A stretch of 64,000 bases of DNA, taken from the NCBI GenBank assembly GCA_029204225.1, contig CM055097.1:38925106-38989105 (forward strand), in the 5' to 3' direction. Of the stretch, positions 1-10,778 are shown in pieces (position 1 is the first letter of the stretch; each line of letters opens with the position of its first letter). Under the pieces are notes generated by a model that saw only the letters and a program-made list of their open reading frames with translations, was not told the origin of the DNA and searched no databases. Both the position numbers and the translations under genes were made by a program. This DNA comes from Diphasiastrum complanatum. Taxonomy: Eukaryota > Streptophyta > Lycopodiopsida > Lycopodiales > Lycopodiaceae.

Positions 1-437
1 TTTTTGGCGTGTCGCAAGTGCCTGATCGTCAGTATTTTGACGTCTAGCTTTCACCATTTCTTGTCGTTGCTCTTCCTGAAGATTTTCTTTTTTTCTTGTT
101 TTTCGATTTTTTTTTCCGTTTTTCTAAATTTTTTTACAATCACTAATGTGTCTGTGCTAATGCATGGACCTGGGTTCCAGGGGCCCGTGAATCCTCTAGT
201 GCAACACATCACACTGAACCATGGAACTCATAGACAATATTTTAAGCCGACATTTGTTACACGTAGCAACCTTCTAAACCACAAGCAAACAAGTTGTTAG
301 TCATAACTTCTTCACATTTACTACTAACATAACCGTATCATTCGGAACGGAACCTTCAATCATGAGTAGAGACAAAAAAGTTTTGAAATTATACCTCAAT
401 ACTGGTTTGTGGCTCGCACTCAGTAAGTAGAGGAGAC
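1..437. other. No recognisable gene
   Basis: A T-rich beginning is followed by unremarkable sequence. The only open frame here has low-complexity Phe/Ser content and looks like chance. I see no element ends, tandem repeats or RNA genes. Confidence 0.5.
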
Positions 438-1035
438 TCAGTCATCAACTATGTGAGCAAAGCACCATTTGACAAGAGTGCATGTGTGGCCCCTTCCCCA
501 ATTAAGGTTGCTCTTTCTTCTCAACACTTTGGCACTAAAAGAGAGAGAGTGCATTGCAGTACCCCGCTGCCAGAGGAAACCAAAATGCGCATGACCCGTG
601 AAGCCATCTTTTGTTGTCTGAAGGTAAGAATTTAGATGAGAGGGAGGTGCCCTCGCTGCACTATTCTGATTCCAACGAACTGAAGGGTTGATAATAATGC
701 GCTGGCCCACAAAAGAGTAGAAGGAGACACGGTCTCCTCGCTGGTACTGCTATCCATTGAGCATCATCAGAGATGGTGCCCACTAGCAAACATTGATTTC
801 AAGCACGGATTAGTCCATTCTGACTGTGTGGTCAGCGACCTTGAATGGTTTTGTGTTGACAAATAGATTCACATCATTTTTGCGCTCCACATAAATGCGC
901 TGTCTAATAACGTTGAGGTTCTTCAGAGATGAAGCAAGACCTCTGCTGCTCAGTATGCACTCGTTGGAGGTTGCTTCAGTTCCGCTGTGGGTAGCGATGG
1001 GGTATGCACTGATCAGTATAATAAGCCTTCTTCAT
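438..1035 (-). pseudogene. Protein-like fragments of unknown gene
   Basis: Read on the minus strand, two stretches look like real protein. From about 1035 down to a stop at 810-812 there is an open frame of about 75 codons without a start ATG. It contains GLASSLKNLNVIRQRIYVER, then a lysine- and asparagine-rich segment, and ends in DHTVRMD. After stops, a second frame (710 to 438) begins GQRIIINPSVRWNQN. Composition is balanced and not repeat-driven, which suggests exons of an interrupted gene or a decayed copy of one. I do not recognise the family. No splice sites join the pieces convincingly, so pseudogene is only a working label. Confidence 0.3.
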
Positions 1036-1890
1036 AATGAGTGAACACTCCATAAGATGCCACAGATTACATCTTCTGTGTAATCCTTATCTATTAGTTT
1101 ATAAGGAGAGATGTTTCCATAGTCATTCTCTAACTACATTCTTGAGAATTGAATAATGTAAATTTTGAGAGGATGGGAAGAGCAGGTACTACAGAATCTC
1201 AGTCTAAACTCCTTAAGAAACAAGTAGGATCAGCATACTCCCAACTGCAAGAAGAAACCTAGTCTCAACTCCATTTCAACAAAATGATAGGTGGAACTAA
1301 TACTGGAAATTGTTCAGAGAAAGTCTGCTTGAAAGTTTAGAACCCAATATTTTCCTAAAGATAACAAAGGGCCTTAGTTTATCAGCATATACAGTGGGCT
1401 ATCACAATAATCTAAGAGCAGTATTCATTATTCTAGCACCATCATTCTTAACCCAGAGCATACACATGAACCAGTCTTGCAGAAGCTAAAACTCAGATTT
1501 CAGAGGAGAGTGTAACATCCTACTTGGGAATAACAATCTTGAAAATCACAGGAAGTCCATTACCAAATCTATATCACCAGAGAATCAACAAAACAGAGGC
1601 AGATTATGCAATCTGTGAACACACCAGAGCAGTGTGAAGATCCCATCAAGAACCTCCAGCAACCAATGAAAAGAAAGAGAGCTTGAATCCATTGCACACC
1701 ACCATAACCTCAACTTCATAACAGATTTTTCAAAAGCCTTATTCAACAGAACGTCTGCCCACTTTTATAGGCCTGGAGCCCACCCATTTCCTACACTTTG
1801 CCATTTTGTTTTCCTTCTTTCTTTTCTCAGCCCTTCAGCAGTCTCTTCCAAAGCATTGAATGCTATTTCAGCATGAGCCTATGTAGAATA
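1036..1890. other. No recognisable gene
   Basis: Unique-looking AT-rich sequence. I find no domain-bearing frame and no repeat. It ends at the left boundary of the LTR element that starts at 1891. Confidence 0.5.
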
Positions 1891-2338
1891 TATAGGAAAT
1901 CAAAGTGCCAAGATCCTTCTAACATTCAATCTCCATATACAAGAAGAAGAAAAAGAGGAAGAAGAAGAAGAGGGAGAGGGTTAGGCGCCCTCAAGGAGAG
2001 AGAGAAAGTAGTAGCAATGCTTGAAAGGGAATGATTTACAAATGAACAAAGAGTACATATAAATAGGCCTTCCAAGGGCCTAGACTCTTCCAAACTCTAA
2101 GTTCTAGAACCTTCCAAAATCCACTACTAATTATAGGGCACCCCCAAAAGTCAAGATAGGGTTCCCTTAACATAATTAGACTTTACTTGGACCCACGAAT
2201 TACTATTGGACCAAAATTGGGTCTAGCCTGACTTAACATGGTCTAAATAATAAACCTAACCCATGGTTACACAAGTCTCGACCTTTTGGGTCAAAGTAAC
2301 CTATGGGAAACTAACATTATCATTTATTACTTCTAACA
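1891..2338 (-). repeat. 3' LTR of the copia-like element (448 bp)
   Basis: On the minus strand it begins TGTTAGAAGTAATAAATG, typical of copia LTRs, and ends ...TTTCCTATA where the other LTR has ...CCTACA, so the terminal CA has mutated. It contains a purine-rich GAAGAAGAAGAG block, a GGCGCC site and a TATA-like AT run near 2055-2064. About 255 bp match 4528-4782 almost exactly. Confidence 0.85.
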
Positions 2339-2678
2339 CCCTCCTTAAATGATAATGTAAAAAACATAACATGACATGAAGTATGAAAAATTGCAACAAA
2401 AATGCAAAGTGTTGCATGCTGCCAAAACTCCATGTAGCCGAAAAAGAAAAGATGCAGCTTGTTGTCCGAGCTTAATGCCGCCAAAAAAAAAACTTCAGCT
2501 TGAAGTAGTCGAAGTAGCCGAAATCTCAGCCCCAATCATGCTCGATGTAGAAGAGATGTAGAATACGAAGTGCGGTAGCTTCAAGTCAAAAAGTGAAGAC
2601 AAGCATGCTCCATCCAACATAGGTAGTCAAAAAATCAGCCACAAGCCGAAATATGGATTTGCAATCCATCAATGGTTC

Positions 2679-3689
2679 TCACATGATTCCATAAGCCTTC
2701 TTACCACAAGAAACATAAAGAAGAGTATGATACTCTTTTACCATCACATCCTCCCGAATCTTACTATCAATGATCTGCTCACCAACACTAGGTAAGACAA
2801 CACCGTCATCATAAGAAGTAAGCATCAAAACATGAAAATCAGCATAAGGTACTGATTTTGGTGAGGCATGTGTGTTTCTTCCAAGGTAAAAAGATGCTTT
2901 GCTATCCCGCAAAGACTCGGACAACCAACAAGAGGCTGTAGCAGGATGTCCAACAGCCACAAAATCACCAACACTTTGCTGTCCAAAGTGTTCCAAATGT
3001 GGACCTTGTTGTCCAAAAACCTTCCGCAGGCCGTTTCCGATGCATAATAGGATGCTCACGATGTAGCATAAGCTGAAAATGATCAATAAACCATGGCTAA
3101 ATCTGGTTTCCACCATCTTCAAGAAAAAAACCAACAGCTTGCCACTTTGAACACCCAAATAATCTAGCAACACGCCACTTTGAACCAATGTACTAATTGA
3201 CATGATTTTTTCCCCTCCTCCATTAGTACAAAATGGCTTCAAAGAATGCTTGATTTCAGCCTTTTCCAAAACATTATCTTGAGAAGCTTGCTCATAAAGT
3301 TCTTCACTAATGCATCCATCATTTGCAACAAATGGCTCAAGAGAAGAAGAATGCTTTACCACACCAACATTCTGATGCAAACTTGTACTTGTAGAAAGAC
3401 AATGATCAAACTTTGCATGACTTTGGTCTTCTACCTTCAAAGAGGATGAACTAGAGAGGAGAAAGCATGATGATGAATCCTTTATTCGGTACATCTTTAA
3501 AAGTGTTTCCCAAGCACTTTTAGAGGTCTTGCAAAATCTCAAATGATATAAGATAGATCTTGTTACCAATAAAATCTTGATCATCACGTCGATGCAAAAT
3601 CTCAGCTTGCAACTCCATGAAAAATAGTTGGTGCCATCCAACATATCTTCACCTGAACAAGTACGAATTGCTCCCAAATCTCTTGCCAT
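2679..3689 (-). pseudogene. Gag-like ORF of copia type
   Basis: An open frame of 336 codons. Residues about 18-34 read LDGTNYFSWSCKLRFCI and residues about 53-66 read KTSKSAWETLLKMY. Both resemble the N-terminal gag (DUF4219/UBN2-type) region of plant Ty1/copia polyproteins, which binds element RNA and assembles the particle. After about residue 100 the frame becomes Ser-rich and loses resemblance. No CCHC zinc knuckle is visible. It lies alone between the LTRs, without pol. The N-terminal match is fairly clear; whether the rest is functional is doubtful. Confidence 0.6.
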
Positions 3690-4079
3690 AAGAACCAGCC
3701 AAGAAGATAAACTTTTTCAAACCCTAAATGTGCCCTAAAAGACACAAAAACCAGCAAGTATCAAATCTGACAAATCAGCACCGAAATGTGTCGAAACCAC
3801 ACATTAGATGGATGTAGGAACTCACCCTCCTACAAGCATTGTGTGCTAAAAATTTCAACCTAAAATTGCATTACAAACTCAAAAACCAACAAGCAAAGAA
3901 TCAAGTTAGCCTCCAACAAAGCTTTTTTTGGAACCCTTCTTTCTTGCCAAAAAGTGTGAACAATACACACACGGATAGGGCTATTGCAACACCCTACAAA
4001 CGGTATTATGCTGTCCAATTTTTAGCCTTGGAATGTGATTGGATCATCACAAAAAAATTAGCGCGTTCTTCCACACCTG

Positions 4080-4510
4080 GAAACAAGCAAAAGAAGCGGA
4101 TCTTCACTTTGTAAAATCAGCAAGGGTGCTGATTTTTCAACCAAATCAGAAGAATAGAAATTGCTTGTAGATAGGCGCCCTCCTGCAAAGGAGCAAATCT
4201 GAAAAATAGGGCAGCAGCGGACCAACGGAAGCAAGATAAACCTACACGGATGTGGGTGACCTAAAAGAAGCCTCGAAGAAGATAATTAATGGCGCCTTCC
4301 TGCAACCTGAAAAATCAGCAAACAACAACCTGATTTTTGGGCGCCCAAAATCCTGTTATCTTCTTTGATGTGTGGTGCCCTCCTGCAAAACGGAAGAGAG
4401 TCAAAAAACGGATCTTCACTCCAAAAAATCAGCAAAGGTGCTGAATTTTTGTGATCCCTAAGTGAAGACCATCTCTTTTGGTAGGGCGCCCTAAATCAAG
4501 CATAGAAGAT
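4080..4510 (-). repeat. Degenerate leader repeats next to the primer site
   Basis: The untranslated leader has several diverged copies of two themes. One is GATCTTCACT followed by AAATCAGCAAGGGTGCTGA (near 4098 and 4402). The other is GGCGCC/GGTGCC-CTCCTGCAA (near 4173, 4290 and 4376). Copies differ in spacing and are not simple tandem units. Confidence 0.5.
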
Positions 4511-4527
4511 CCATGGCTCTGATACCA
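4511..4527 (-). other. Primer-binding site (tRNA-Met initiator)
   Basis: Minus strand reads TGGTATCAGAGCCATGG, directly adjacent to the LTR end at 4528. This is the standard initiator tRNA-Met primer site of plant LTR elements and fixes the element's orientation. Confidence 0.9.
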
Positions 4528-4782
4528 TGTAGGAAATCAAAGTGCCAAGATCCTTCTAACATTCAATCTCCATATACAAGAAGAAGAAAAAGAGGAAGAA
4601 GAAGAAGAGGGAGAGGGTTAGGCGCCCTCAAGGAGAGAGAGAAAGTAGTAGCAATGCTTGAAAGGGAATGAATTACAAATGAACAAAGAGTACATATAAA
4701 TAGGCCTTCCAAGGGCCTAGACTCTTCCAAACTCTAAGTTCTAGAACCTTCCAAAATCCACTACTAATTATAGGGCACCCCC
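4528..4782 (-). repeat. 5' LTR, truncated
   Basis: Plus strand starts TGTAGGAAATCAAAGTGCC, so the minus strand ends ...CTACA. It matches 1891-2148 closely and stops abruptly after the GGGCACCCCC block, missing the U3 end and presumably the promoter. Confidence 0.85.
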
Positions 4783-4784
4783 TT

Positions 4785-5787
4785 ATGAGAGCTGATGAAC
4801 TAGCCAACTTATCGTATAGCCAAGACGTCTATCATAATTTCAAACCCAGGAGATCTATCACTAAATTTCCTGATACGGCTTATGATTTATGGGTACTCAT
4901 GAAGACGGAGTCCATGTATGGCATCAGATGGGTAGAACATCTATTGACTATCCTAGATCAAACGTCTCCTTGGACCTACAACATCTGATGAGCCAAGAAT
5001 TAGCCAAAACCTGTTTCAAAACATATCAACATGACATAGTACAAGGATTAATGCATACCTCTTGAAGCAGCACACACCTTGACACTAGGAAAATCATCTA
5101 AGTATGCACACCACTTGTATGTATCAGGAAATCAATATCATGGGGGATGCATTTACTAGTAACCAGAGGCCATCAAAGTCATGGGAAACATTGGCACACG
5201 TTCTTTCTAAGGAACGAGAGAGGCCTACAAAAGAACTCAATGACCTGAAGAAGGAATTGAAAATGACAAGGAATTTGACTATTCAAAGAAGTAATGAGAT
5301 ATTCACTTTAGAGAAGTCTAGAGATACCTGGAAAAAACGACATTAGCAAATAGAAGAAGAAAAAAAGATACAACAAGCTAGACAACTTGCACATATTGAA
5401 AACCAAGAGAAAATCATAGGCCGGCTCATTTCAGAGGCAACATCAAAGGAGGTCTCAATCCACTCATTGACGAGGGAAGTAGCCGCTTACAAATCACAAG
5501 AAAAGATTAGAGAACTAGAGGAGACTCGCACAGCAAAAGGGCATATTCCTAATTTCCCACCCAAGATGAAAGAGTTGATTGCTGAACAAGTGTGCTTTGA
5601 AGACTTAGACTCTTACATTCTGTATATACCAGCTATGGAATCCCCGTTATCCTACCAGGAGTTCGAGTTACTACCATTTACTAGTTGCCAACCTCATCTA
5701 CATAAGGAGGATACCATCAGAAGCGCTGGTGTAATCCCAACGAGTCTTTGGAAGCCGGTTTTGATCTCATACTTTACCTCTCACTAA
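4785..5787 (+). pseudogene. Unidentified plus-strand frames with coiled coil
   Basis: Three plus-strand frames follow one another: 4785-4988 (67 codons), 5104-5346 (80) and 5467-5787 (106). After the stop at 5344-5346 the frame stays open, giving a long Glu/Lys/Arg-rich stretch with the heptad pattern of a coiled coil (ELNDLKKELKMTRNLTIQRS). A segment near 5551 reads HIPNFPPKMKELIAEQ. Protein-like composition suggests a decayed coding region. I do not recognise the family. It lies antisense and downstream of the gypsy pol at 6.9-9.65 kb, where some Tat-lineage elements keep an antisense ORF. That link is inference only. Confidence 0.35.
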
Positions 5788-6919
5788 TGCATCATATAGA
5801 CACAATATGTATATATCATGTGTTAAGCTACCTTCATGCCTTGCATTATGCATTGAATCTGAAGAGGAAAATAGGCATATCTTTCGCATTGTAAAAATGG
5901 GCAGATGTGTGATTGTTTAGGAGCGTATATAGAGGGAGAGGAAAGATTGGAAAAATACATGGGGAAAGGAGAGTGAAAAAAAAAAAAGAGGAAAAAGGAG
6001 AGCAAAGTAAAAAGAGTCATCATGTATCCACCTTGCATCTTCCCATACACTAATTAATCACTGTAGGCACACCGTTAAGATTGCATTCATCTCTGCCATA
6101 TTTAATTCTAATATGGCACTTTTGAACTCTATGGCATTGTTTGTAAAATGCATTCCCAAATATACTCCCATACTTCGCTGTTTCTGTTGAATCTGTCAGG
6201 CTATCCCTACTGCTCCTTTTTTAGGATGCCTACATGCCCCGTCAACTGTTAGGGTGTATATGTCTAATTCAGATGTGATTTCCATTATGTACAAGAAGTT
6301 TTCCTCCCCCCTCTTTTTTTTTTTTTAGTTGTTTAAGGTGGAGCCCCTATCGAGTAACAGTGTGGTTTATGCCATGACAAGGATTCCCCCCAATCTAATC
6401 CCCCAAAGAAATTAGTGATCTGTGATCAGTATCTTTTGGGAACGTTGTGTCGAGGTGGTAAAAAATATAGATAGATTGTCCGATGGGGTGGAATGGTTGT
6501 GGCAATATCATCTAGGACCCATTCATCTATGATATCTATATGCATGAACGGACAGTCAAGGTCATAATGTGAATGACAAGACGTATCGTATTCACAATTA
6601 ACGAATATACGGCTGATCGTTTGGTGTTCTCGTAAAAATGCTAAAAATGTTGGATCCTCATTCCCATTCTATTCCCACATTAGTCGTGATTCTATCCACA
6701 AGTCTAATTCCTAGGGTTCCCATTCAAAACTTCGTACATAAGGATTAATTGCTTGTTTAGCAGTTCGGTCAATTCAGGCCCTCTTTCTTGAATCACTCTG
6801 ATGGATCTTGATTGTTTTTTGTGCCATAGTCGCATATTCTCAAATCCTCGTTTTGTATTCTATTATAACTGGGTACCTGAAATAAAAACAAAAGGCTATT
6901 ATACACAGTACATGAGTGT
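5788..6919. other. No gene; possible 3' part of the gypsy element
   Basis: AT-rich sequence beyond the end of the gypsy integrase frame. A gypsy 3' untranslated region and LTR would lie here, but I could not find a matching second LTR copy, so no boundary is given. Confidence 0.35.
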
Positions 6920-6926
6920 TGAATTT

Positions 6927-7202
6927 TTACACATAGTAGGTTTTCAACTTGTTCAGGTTCACTTGGTGCCTGAATACTTTTCCACTTAACTCTGTGAGTG
7001 TAACGGTGTTATTGTCATACAATTTCTGGATAATGTATGGTCCTCCCCATTTCATTCCAAACTTCTGTGGCATCAACTCATTTCTCGCATCATAATACAG
7101 CACTAGTTGTCCCTTAGTGAATTTGTACTCTGGCATTTTCCTATCGTGTATGATTTTCATCCGTTTTTGTACATTTCTTGGTGGGTCAAGGACGTTAATC
7201 AA
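6927..7202 (-). pseudogene. Gypsy integrase C-terminal domain
   Basis: A 91-codon frame with FTKGQLVLYYDARNELMPQK, then FGMKWGGPYIIQKLYD and a terminal VNLNKLKTYYV. This is the barrel-like C-terminal region of gypsy integrases. No chromodomain follows, so the element belongs with non-chromovirus gypsy lineages (inference). Confidence 0.8.
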
Positions 7203-7300
7203 TGTTCGTCCAATTCTTGCAGTGTATCAATGCGTTGTTGTAGTGACTAGAAGGGCACATAGGCATCCTATCAAATCAGCAACTGATTGGCCTTCAGTAT

Positions 7301-7870
7301 TCACACAAAGTATGAGAACCATATTATAGAGTGATATGGAGTACTTTTTCTATGCCTGATCAACAATTGTTCTGTCAAAGCCTTAATAGTTTTGTTAAGA
7401 AAATGTGTACCTCTATCAGACACTAACTCTTTGGGTGCATCTCCGAATCTTCCTATCACTTGTTCTAATAAGAACCATGCCGTCTCTTTGGCATTATCTT
7501 TTGCTACTGCTCTGGCTTCTGCCCACTTAGTAAAGTAGTCAGTGGCTACGACTATGTAGTGCTTCTTGCTTGATGATGCAGGGTGGATGGGTCCCATGAA
7601 ATCTATTCCCCATTTTTCAAATGGTAGCATCACTTGTATTGGCACGTGTTCGATTGGCATGTGGATCAATCCTTTGGCAAATATCATAGTTACGTGCATA
7701 TAAATGAGCATCACGAAAAATAGTAAGCCACCAGTATCCCGCCCTAAGTACCTTCTGTGTTGTCAATTGTCCTGCGAAATGGCCTCCACATGCTGAATCA
7801 TGACATTCTTTTAAAACAAAACCGATCTCTCTTGGTGTAACACATCATCTATACAATCCTTCTATACCTT
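7301..7870 (-). pseudogene. Gypsy integrase: zinc finger and catalytic core
   Basis: About 7870-7700 encodes, across shifts, an H2C2-like finger (HDSACGGHFAGQLT, then GYWW and YDICQR). From 7714 down to 7301 the catalytic core is readable: PFEKWGIDFMGPIHP carries the first Asp and LVSDRGTHFLNK the second. After RKSTPYHS the frame breaks before the catalytic Glu, so the DDE triad is incomplete. The intact enzyme would have inserted the element's DNA into the chromosome. Confidence 0.85.
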
Positions 7871-7903
7871 GTCTATATAGGACACCTCCTATTAATGAGA
7901 ATC

Positions 7904-8176
7904 TCAGAGCTTGGAAGCGTAGTTTTCTCTTTTCTTGATGAGACATGGATTCTGGTACTGTAAGAGTTGAAAGAAGGTGGCTATATTGGTGTACCATTCA
8001 GGTATCATAGTTGTGTCTATTCTCATCAAGTCTTTCACTTGGTCAATCTCCCAGTCACTATCTTTAGCTTTTATGTTGCCTAGTTTGCAAATGCACTCGT
8101 TCAACCCTTGTAACTGTGGTGGTTTACTTTCGAGTTTGTAGTCAAATTCTTGTAAAGTCAGAATCCACTTTATCAA
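7904..8176 (-). pseudogene. Gypsy RNase H end, after nonsense codon
   Basis: In-frame continuation of the reverse transcriptase frame beyond the TGA. It starts with the conserved IKWILTLQEFDYKLESKP that closes the RNase H of gypsy elements, then a linker toward the integrase. Confidence 0.8.
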
Positions 8177-9430
8177 TCAATCTGGTGGTTCCAATTTGTC
8201 CATCATCATGGTCACAGCTTTGCTTTTGGTGTAGAATGTTACTTTCCTATGCAGTAAATAGTGTCTAAATTTTGTAGCGGCATAGGCTATTCCTAAGCAT
8301 ATTCTTTCAGCTTTTGAATAGTTTAGTTCGGCAGCTTTCAATTTTCTCCCTGTGAATATTATGGGGTGATAAACTTTATCCCACACTTGCGATAAACAAC
8401 AGTTGATGCAAGTAACCGTGGTGCTAGTGAACACGTGAAATGTTCTGTCGTACATGGGTGGTTTCAAGATTGGTGCCTTAGCTAGTGCTTTTTTTAAATC
8501 GTTAAATGCTTGTTCACATTCACTAGTCCATTCCCACTTTGTATCTTCTCGAAGTAAACTAGTCATGGGGTAGATACGTGATGCATACGCCATCACATAT
8601 TGTTTGTAGTAACCAGAGGAGCCTAGGAATGATTGCAATTGTTCCACTTTGGTGGGTGTCATTATAACTAACAGCATTGCGATTTTTTCAGGATCAGTAG
8701 CCATCCCATATCGAGTGATTGCGTGCCCTAGTAAGACTCCGTAAGGGATTCCAAATATGCATTTGTTGGCATTCAAAGCCACACACGTTGCTACACATTT
8801 CTCAAAGCAATTTTCTAGTACAACTAGATGTTCCGAAAGAGACGAAGGCCCACAAAGATCATCAACAAAGATTTTCAATTTTGTATCTAGAATGTCCTCA
8901 AAGTGTTGATTCATGAAGCGTTGATACGTAGCAGGGGCATTGGTTAATCTAAATGTCATGACATAATAGGCAAAGGTTCCAAAAGTGGTTGTAAAGGTAG
9001 TTTTCAACTTATCTCTCTCATCAATGGCTATTTGATTATACCCTGCGAAACAATCCATAAACGAGTAAATCTCTTTTCCTACCAACTCTTCTAGTACTTG
9101 ATCGATTAATGGTAGGGGGTAATAATCCTTCCTGGTATATTGGTTCAGCTTTTTATAGTCTGCACATATGCGGATTTGAGTGGAATTCTTCTTAGGATGG
9201 GGTACTATTGGTGAGCACCATTCAGTATTCTCTACTGGGTAGATTAATCCGGCCTTCCTTAGTCTCTCCAGCTCTATAAATACTCCGACTCTTAAGTGTA
9301 ATGGTAACTTCCGTTGACTCTGTCGTACAGGTTTACTTCCCTCAATGAGTGGTATACTATGAGAGACTAGAGAGGGGGGTATTCCTTTCAAATCATCAGT
9401 CCCAAGCAAATATGTTATGATATTTCTCAT
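8177..9430 (-). pseudogene. Gypsy reverse transcriptase and RNase H
   Basis: A 417-codon frame. It includes the template-grip region (ICADYKKLNQYTRKDYYPLP), FMDCFAGYNQIAIDERDK, LTNAPATYQRFMN and the catalytic box KIFVDDLCG (YxDD type, here FVDD). The thumb follows (LQSFLGSSGYYKQYV). The RNase H part has lost expected residues: FHVFTSTT stands where an Asp is usual. The frame ends at a TGA and continues in the same frame as 8176-7904 (IKWILTLQEFDYKLESKP), so the stop is a single nonsense change. It copied element RNA into DNA. It is now inactive because of this stop and the breaks elsewhere. Confidence 0.9.
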
Positions 9431-9655
9431 CCTTTATATGCTTGTTTCTCTAGGCTGTTCAGGTGTGCCCCTACTTTTATGTTTTTTGGATTGTCATATG
9501 TTCCTATGTTTATCAAACATACATCTGCGTTTCGCACTTTAGGAGGTTTTTCTTCTGGTGCGTTCCATTCCAGTTCTAATATTTTGTCAGCATCACTCTC
9601 AGTAGGATCTTCATCAGCTACACATTCCCTGGAAGAACATGTTGAAGCTCCACCT
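9431..9655 (-). pseudogene. Gypsy linker upstream of RT, and junction with copia
   Basis: The minus strand reads ADEDPTESDADKILELEW and then VCLINIGTYDNPKNIKVG, the usual linker between protease and RT in plant gypsy elements. The same bases (about 9618-9660) end the copia RNase H frame from the right, so the join lies near 9640. Confidence 0.65.
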
Positions 9656-9971
9656 CCTTTGCAATGACTTGCTCCCTCACAAAATGATATTGTATCTCAA
9701 TATGCTTGCTCCTAGCATGAAAGATAGGATTGGATGTCATTCTTTGGGCTGATTGATTGTCACAAAAGATGATTGGGCTCTCTGAAAAGTCCAGCAAGTG
9801 AAGATCCTTGATCATCCTCTTGATCCATACCATCTCCTTTGCGCAATGTGTAAGAGCTTTGTACTCAACCTCACTAGATGACAATGAGATAGTGGCTTGT
9901 TTCTTTGACATCCATGATATAGCTCCATCACCTATGAAAATACAATAAGAACTAATGGATTTCCTATCCAT
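9618..9971 (-). pseudogene. Copia RNase H
   Basis: Contains SWMSKKQATISLSSSEVEYK, VWIKRMIKDL, IIFCDNQSAQRM, HARSKHIEIQYHFVREQV. This is the RNase H that ends copia polyproteins. It runs off at the chimaeric junction before the usual DIFTK motif, so the C-terminus is missing. Confidence 0.85.
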
Positions 9972-10733
9972 TAAATCTCCAGCATAGTCCGAAATCCAAA
10001 AAGATTAGATGATGATCCCTCATACAATATGCCAAATCTCGAGTTCCAATGATGTACCTCAAAACTCGCTTTCCTAGCTTCCAATGCTCCTCACTAGGAT
10101 CTTGCATGAATTGACTCAACCTTCCAACACAATAGCTTAGATCAGGTCTAGTAATGGTTAGATATATGAGTGAACCAACTAGCTTCCTATAGAGAGTAAT
10201 GTCCTCGAAGGATATTTTATTACCTCTTATAGTTAGCTTTACATGAGACTCCATAGGTGTATCAATAGCTTTTGCATCTACCATATGAAATCTTTCTAGA
10301 ATAGAATTAGCATCTTCTCTTGACAAATGAAAGTAGATTGAGAAGATCTAATGACTTTTATTCCCAAAATGTAATGCAAATTACCAAGATCATGCACCTC
10401 AAACTCCTTAAAAGCATTCTTGATATCCTCCACATCTTGATTGTCTCCACCACTCAAGATGATATCATCAACGTAGATTAGCAAGGTGGTAACATCATTT
10501 CCAATAAACCTATAATAAAGGGAATGATCATACTCACTCATAACAAAGTCTTGAGAGAATAAAAAAGTGTTAAGCTTAGCATACCAATTCCTTGGTGCTT
10601 GCTTAAGGCCATACAAACTCTTTTGTAGAAGACACACATGATTTGGCTTTGTTGATGAAATGTAGCTCTCGGGTTGCTCCATGTACACTTCCTCCTCAAG
10701 ATCACCATTCAAGAATGCATTTGAAATGTCCAT
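9964..10733 (-). pseudogene. Copia reverse transcriptase, main part
   Basis: Two overlapping frames (10733-10296 and 10326-9964) joined by a frameshift near 10310. The first has MDISNAFLNGDLEEEVYMEQ, KSLYGLKQAPRNWYAKL and the active-site box LLIYVDDIILSG with the canonical YVDD. The second has the typical AKAIDTPMESHVKL and RKLVGSLIYLTITRPDLSY. Catalytic residues are present, but the frameshift would cut the protein. Confidence 0.9.
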
Positions 10734-10778
10734 TTGCCATAGATCCCATCCATAAAGTGTAGCAAGTGAAATGATGAC

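Larger units (their letters stand above)
1891..4782 (-). mobile_element. Non-autonomous copia-like LTR element, 5' LTR truncated
   Basis: Two direct copies of one sequence (1891-2338 and 4528-4782) bracket 2.2 kb. Orientation is minus. The right copy abuts a perfect complement of the tRNA-Met primer site (4511-4527), and the left copy abuts a polypurine tract read on the minus strand (2339-2346, CCCTCCTT on plus). The interior has one gag-like frame (2679-3689) and no protease, integrase or reverse transcriptase, so the element would need enzymes from a relative. The right (5') LTR lacks about 190 bp of its U3 end and stops at 4782, where unrelated sequence begins. I therefore see no target-site duplication. 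Confidence 0.85.
6920..9655 (-). mobile_element. Ty3/gypsy pol remnant
   Basis: Minus-strand order from 9655 downward is pre-RT linker, reverse transcriptase, RNase H, zinc-finger, integrase core, integrase C-terminus. This is the Ty3/gypsy order. Breaks: a shift near 9430, an in-frame TGA at 8177-8179, frameshifts around 7715-7900, and a deletion plus frameshift near 7203-7300. gag and protease are missing because the element joins a copia remnant at about 9640. No LTR was located. Confidence 0.85.
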
